DNA of 6,466 bases, taken from contig NVWR01000004.1 in the NCBI GenBank assembly GCA_002746275.1, positions 271,271-277,736 on the forward strand. Reading direction: 5' to 3'. The translations under genes and the position numbers were made by a program. The DNA comes from Rhodobiaceae bacterium (GTDB lineage Bacteria > Pseudomonadota > Alphaproteobacteria > Parvibaculales > Parvibaculaceae). Position 1 is the stretch's first letter. Each line of letters starts with the position of its first letter. Of the stretch, positions 5,982 to 6,466 are shown in pieces. The notes below the pieces were generated by a model. It did no database searches. It was not told the origin of the DNA and saw nothing but the letters and a program-made list of their open reading frames with translations.

Positions 5982-6010
5982 CTTATATAGGTGCGGTTGC
6001 TGCCTGTCGC
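5982..6010 (-). promoter_or_regulatory. Possible pdxH operon promoter
   Basis: On the - strand, GCGACA (6010-6005, 4 of 6 to the -35 consensus) and TATAAG (5987-5982, 4 of 6 to the -10 consensus) are spaced by 17 bp. The overlapping CTATAT is also close to -10 sequences seen in alphaproteobacteria. It would give a leader of about 95 bases. An alternative -10 box, GATAAT at 5971-5966, lacks a matching -35. The divergent + strand promoter for the gene at 6045 is not evident. Confidence 0.3.
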
Positions 6011-6044
6011 CTAGCTGATTCATAAAGAGAAAGCGCAGTTCGGA

Positions 6045-6466
6045 ATGCCGATGACTTTCAATCGCACAAATCATCTGGTCATGATGATCACGGTCTTTTC
6101 GATCTCAGCAATTTTCGCTGTCTGCACCGTTAGTAGTGCCGCAAGGGCGCAACCAGCTCAAGTAGCCAGCCCCCCTTCACCGTCTTCCTTGGCGGGGAAC
6201 CAATCTGAATTTGAAGCCGGGGTCCGCGCCTATGATGCCGGTGACCCCGCGGGCGCCTTCGCTATCTGGCTGCCCTTGGCCAAAGCTGGAGACCTGGCAG
6301 CACAACGCAATGTTGCACACCTTCTCCGACGGGGCGTCGGTGTGGACGTCGACCTGGTGCGCGCGCTTTGGTTTTACGAACGTGCCGCTCGAGGCGGACT
6401 GGCCAGCGCCGCCCTCAACGCTGGCATGATGCGGCTTGAAAAAGACACAGACTATTTTGATGAAGA
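6045..6466 (+). CDS. Secreted Sel1-repeat (TPR-like) protein, 3' end outside the window
   Basis: An open frame of 140 codons runs off the right edge. It starts with a signal peptide: basic and polar N-terminus, a hydrophobic core around residues 11-30, and S-A-A-R-A before Q-P-A-Q, a good signal peptidase I site near residue 35. The Cys in the core lacks a proper lipobox. A Pro/Ser-rich linker (about 36-52) leads into Sel1-like repeats: A-G-D-P-A-G-A-F-A-I-W-L-P-L-A at about 68, then A-A-Q-R-N-V-A-H-L-L-R-R-G-V-G-V-D-V-D, then A-L-W-F-Y-E-R-A-A-R-G-G and the next repeat's A-A-L-N-A-G-M. Sel1 repeats form helical solenoids for protein-protein contact, so an envelope scaffold or adaptor role is likely; no partner is shown. 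Start is either ATG 6045 or ATG 6051; CGGA at 6041-6044 favours 6051 slightly. It diverges from pdxH. Confidence 0.82.
   Translation, partial: MPMTFNRTNHLVMMITVFSISAIFAVCTVSSAARAQPAQVASPPSPSSLAGNQSEFEAGVRAYDAGDPAGAFAIWLPLAKAGDLAAQRNVAHLLRRGVGVDVDLVRALWFYERAARGGLASAALNAGMMRLEKDTDYFDE

Noticed and set aside
6211..6429. 72-codon + strand frame near the right edge
   Set aside because: It is an alternative frame of the Sel1-repeat gene, whose signal peptide and repeats are clear in the frame beginning at 6045.

Overview
The window looks like ordinary chromosome from a Gram-negative bacterium, most likely an alphaproteobacterium. The reasons are moderate-to-high GC, E. coli-like Shine-Dalgarno sites, a Tat signal, and protein sequences (PdxH, acyl-CoA dehydrogenase, FieF-type transporter) that read as alphaproteobacterial. 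I cannot name the genus. I see no rRNA, tRNA, insertion sequence, phage gene, CRISPR array or origin.

Left half, + strand (1-3455). It opens with the C-terminal end of a probable ABM-fold (antibiotic biosynthesis monooxygenase-like) protein. A 208-bp gap follows, then a complete acyl-CoA dehydrogenase (325-1524). Next is a tight two-gene operon: a Tat-exported nitroreductase-family flavoprotein (1603-2772) and a MarR-family regulator (2769-3254) overlapping by 4 bp. The operon's promoter carries a 14-bp perfect inverted repeat. Each arm is itself a near-palindrome and the arm centres lie 21 bp apart, which looks like a double site for the co-encoded MarR protein and predicts autorepression. 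After the MarR gene comes a 28-codon ORF (3369-3455) with a very strong ribosome-binding site, encoding a single-pass membrane peptide.

Right half, - strand (3511-5880). This runs convergently towards the left block, in the order pdxH (pyridoxamine 5'-phosphate oxidase), a FieF/YiiP-type divalent-metal exporter 5 bp behind it, and an SDR-family oxidoreductase after a further 94 bp. pdxH and the exporter are probably cotranscribed; the SDR gene may be read through or transcribed separately. A divergent gap (5881-6044) separates pdxH from a secreted Sel1-repeat protein on the + strand (6045 onward), which is cut by the window end.

Most gene identities are secure at family level because signature residues can be read directly. 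The most useful unlisted items are the double MarR operator and the short membrane-peptide gene. I did not find a convincing new multi-gene system.
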